From JALZIF01 sp964584905 (lineage in GTDB: Bacteria; Gemmatimonadota; Gemmatimonadetes; Gemmatimonadales; Gemmatimonadaceae): a DNA stretch of 15,620 bases. The DNA is taken from contig CAZPCC010000176.1 in NCBI GenBank assembly GCA_964584905.1, positions 1 to 15,620 of the forward strand. The letters run 5' to 3'. The notes under the pieces were generated by a model. That model did no database searches. It was not told where the DNA came from and saw only the letters and a list, made by a program, of their open reading frames with translations. Shown here piece after piece: positions 14,496-15,620 of the stretch (its first letter is position 1; the number at the start of each line of letters is the position of its first letter). The translations under genes and the position numbers were made by a program.

Positions 14496-15547
14496 TGCTC
14501 GTCGTAATGCGACACGGTGCAACGCCTGACGAAGTTCACGGCGTTGTGCGCACTATCGAGGAAATGGGTTACGTGGCCCGGCCGATGCCCGGATCACAGC
14601 GTACGGCCATCGGACTCGTCGGTAACGATGGGCGGGTCGACAGTTCGCGCATCGAAGCATTGGCAGGAGTGGCGGAGGTCATTCACGTTACTCAGCCTTA
14701 CAAGCAGGTCTCGCGGGAGTGGAAGGCCGAGAACACCATCGTCACCATCGGGCCAGGGGTGCGCATCGGCGGCTCCGAAGTGGCGGTCATTGCCGGTCCG
14801 TGCTCGGTAGAATCGGAGGAGCAGATCGTCACGGTGGCGCGGCAGGTACAGGCGGCCGGGGCGGCTTGCCTGCGCGGCGGAGCATTCAAGCCCCGGAGCT
14901 CACCGTACTCTTTTCAGGGGTTGGGCAAGAAGGGGCTGGAGCTGCTGGCGCTCGCCAGGCGCGAGACAGGACTGGCGATCGTCACCGAGGCGATGGATGC
15001 CGAAGGCGCCGAGCTGGTGGCCGAGGTGGCGGACTGCATCCAGATCGGCGCTCGGAACATGCAGAACTACTCGCTGCTGCGGGCGGTCGGGCGGTTAGGC
15101 AAGCCGGTGATGCTGAAGCGCGGGATGGCGGCGACGATCAGCGACCTGCTGCTCAGCGCGGAATACATACTCGCCGAGGGGAACGACCAGGTTCTGCTGT
15201 GCGAGCGAGGAGTGCGCACATTCGATCCGGCTACGCGGAACATGTTCGACCTGACGGCGATCCCACTGGTTCACAGGCTTTCGCATCTACCGATTGTCGC
15301 CGACCCGAGCCATGGCACCGGCGCGCGCGACAAGGTGATCCCGATGGCCCGTGCAGCGGTCGCGGCCGGGGCGGACGCAATCATGATCGAGGTGCATCCC
15401 AATCCCGAGCGGGCCAAGTCTGACGGGGCTCAATCGTTGTATCCGGAACAGTTCTCGCAATTGATGGGGGAGGTGAGGGCGATAGCGCACGCGATAGGGC
15501 GTACGCTGACGCCGGCGCCGGGAACGGCGGTTGTGGGAGCGGGGTAG
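14495..15547 (+). CDS. aroF: 3-deoxy-7-phosphoheptulonate (DAHP) synthase, Thermotoga/Bacillus type
   Basis: This 350-residue enzyme joins phosphoenolpyruvate and erythrose 4-phosphate in the first shikimate step. Residues 1-67 form the ferredoxin-like regulatory domain of this subtype (MLVVMRHGATPDEVHGVV, then RTAIGLVGNDG). The barrel follows: VIAGPCSVES (98-107) with metal ligand Cys103, LRGGAFKPRSSPYSFQGLG (126-144), IQIGARNMQN (182-191), LKRGM (207-211), LCERGVRTF (235-243), DPSHG with His273, IEVHPNP with Glu299 and SDGAQSL with Asp310. All four metal ligands are present. Feedback control through the N-terminal domain is known for the family. ATG 14495 overlaps the previous TAA by one base and has AGAGGA at 14483-14488. 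It is the last gene of the unit. Confidence 0.96.
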   Translation: MLVVMRHGATPDEVHGVVRTIEEMGYVARPMPGSQRTAIGLVGNDGRVDSSRIEALAGVAEVIHVTQPYKQVSREWKAENTIVTIGPGVRIGGSEVAVIAGPCSVESEEQIVTVARQVQAAGAACLRGGAFKPRSSPYSFQGLGKKGLELLALARRETGLAIVTEAMDAEGAELVAEVADCIQIGARNMQNYSLLRAVGRLGKPVMLKRGMAATISDLLLSAEYILAEGNDQVLLCERGVRTFDPATRNMFDLTAIPLVHRLSHLPIVADPSHGTGARDKVIPMARAAVAAGADAIMIEVHPNPERAKSDGAQSLYPEQFSQLMGEVRAIAHAIGRTLTPAPGTAVVGAG

Positions 15548-15563
15548 GACTATGTAGGACAGC

Positions 15564-15591
15564 GGGAATCGGGAATCGGGAATCGGGAAAC
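15564..15591. repeat. GGGAATC heptamer array after aroF
   Basis: Three exact GGGAATC units and one GGGAAAC unit follow each other without gaps, 16 bases after the aroF stop codon. Four GGG runs separated by four bases each make an ideal quadruplex pattern on the + strand. The GGGAAT core reappears in the hairpin at 15600-15619. Confidence 0.9.
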
Positions 15592-15599
15592 GAGCCGTC

Positions 15600-15619
15600 A
15601 TTCCCGCGAAAGCGGGAAT
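15600..15619. repeat. Perfect palindromic hairpin at the window edge
   Basis: ATTCCCGC at 15600-15607 pairs perfectly with GCGGGAAT at 15612-15619 around a GAAA loop. It fits the pattern ATTCCC-N8-GGGAAT, the same as the neisserial dRS3 repeat, although likeness does not show common origin. It could be an extragenic palindrome or act as a terminator for the aroF unit. What follows is cut off, so a T-tract cannot be checked. Confidence 0.65.
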
Positions 15620-15620
15620 C

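Overview
The window is high-GC, gene-dense bacterial DNA with every convincing gene on the + strand. The mixture suggests a diderm soil or water bacterium, most likely Gemmatimonadota or a close relative. The clues are an rpsF-rpsR-DUF2232-rplI ribosomal cluster, an Omp85-type outer-membrane barrel, a lipobox lipoprotein, a secreted protein with a FlgD/T9SS-like C-terminal domain, frequent GTG starts and heptameric intergenic repeats. The phylum is inferred from the overall picture, not proven by any single gene. All twelve genes look intact, and there are no tRNA or rRNA genes, insertion sequences or CRISPR arrays.

Layout: (1) 1-200 is upstream DNA with a pyrimidine-rich heptamer array and a structured rpsF leader. 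(2) 201-2342 is a ribosomal-protein unit: rpsF (bS6), rpsR (zinc-binding bS18), a DUF2232 membrane protein and rplI (bL9). (3) 2343-2615 is a 273-base gap with a G-rich and a C-rich heptamer array and a 14-base palindrome. (4) 2616-6190 holds rsfS (ribosome silencing factor) overlapping by 4 bases a 1066-residue protein with a signal peptide, an HEXXH metallopeptidase domain, a TolB-like propeller and an Omp85-like barrel. (5) 6191-6326 is a second gap, again with a G-rich then a C-rich heptamer array. (6) 6327-15547 is a tightly packed six-gene unit: a SPOR-domain lipoprotein, a membrane protein with a ParA/CpsD-like domain lacking its P-loop followed by two SPOR-like domains, smc, a secreted FlgD-like-tail protein, a metallo-beta-lactamase-fold hydrolase and a DAHP synthase. 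Its genes abut or overlap by 1-4 bases. (7) 15548-15620 holds four GGGAATC-type heptamers and a perfect hairpin whose arms contain the same GGGAAT core.

How the genes fit together: the first two units join ribosome assembly and ribosome silencing to an envelope protein. The third places two candidate septal peptidoglycan-binding (SPOR) proteins directly before the chromosome-organising SMC ATPase, suggesting coupling of division and segregation, and ends with an aromatic-biosynthesis entry enzyme.

The most unusual points are the two new-looking protein architectures (protease-propeller-barrel, and pseudo-ParA-TM-SPOR-SPOR) and the heptamer system. All four intergenic gaps carry period-7 arrays with fixed polarity: pyrimidine-rich before a unit's first gene and purine-rich after its last stop codon.
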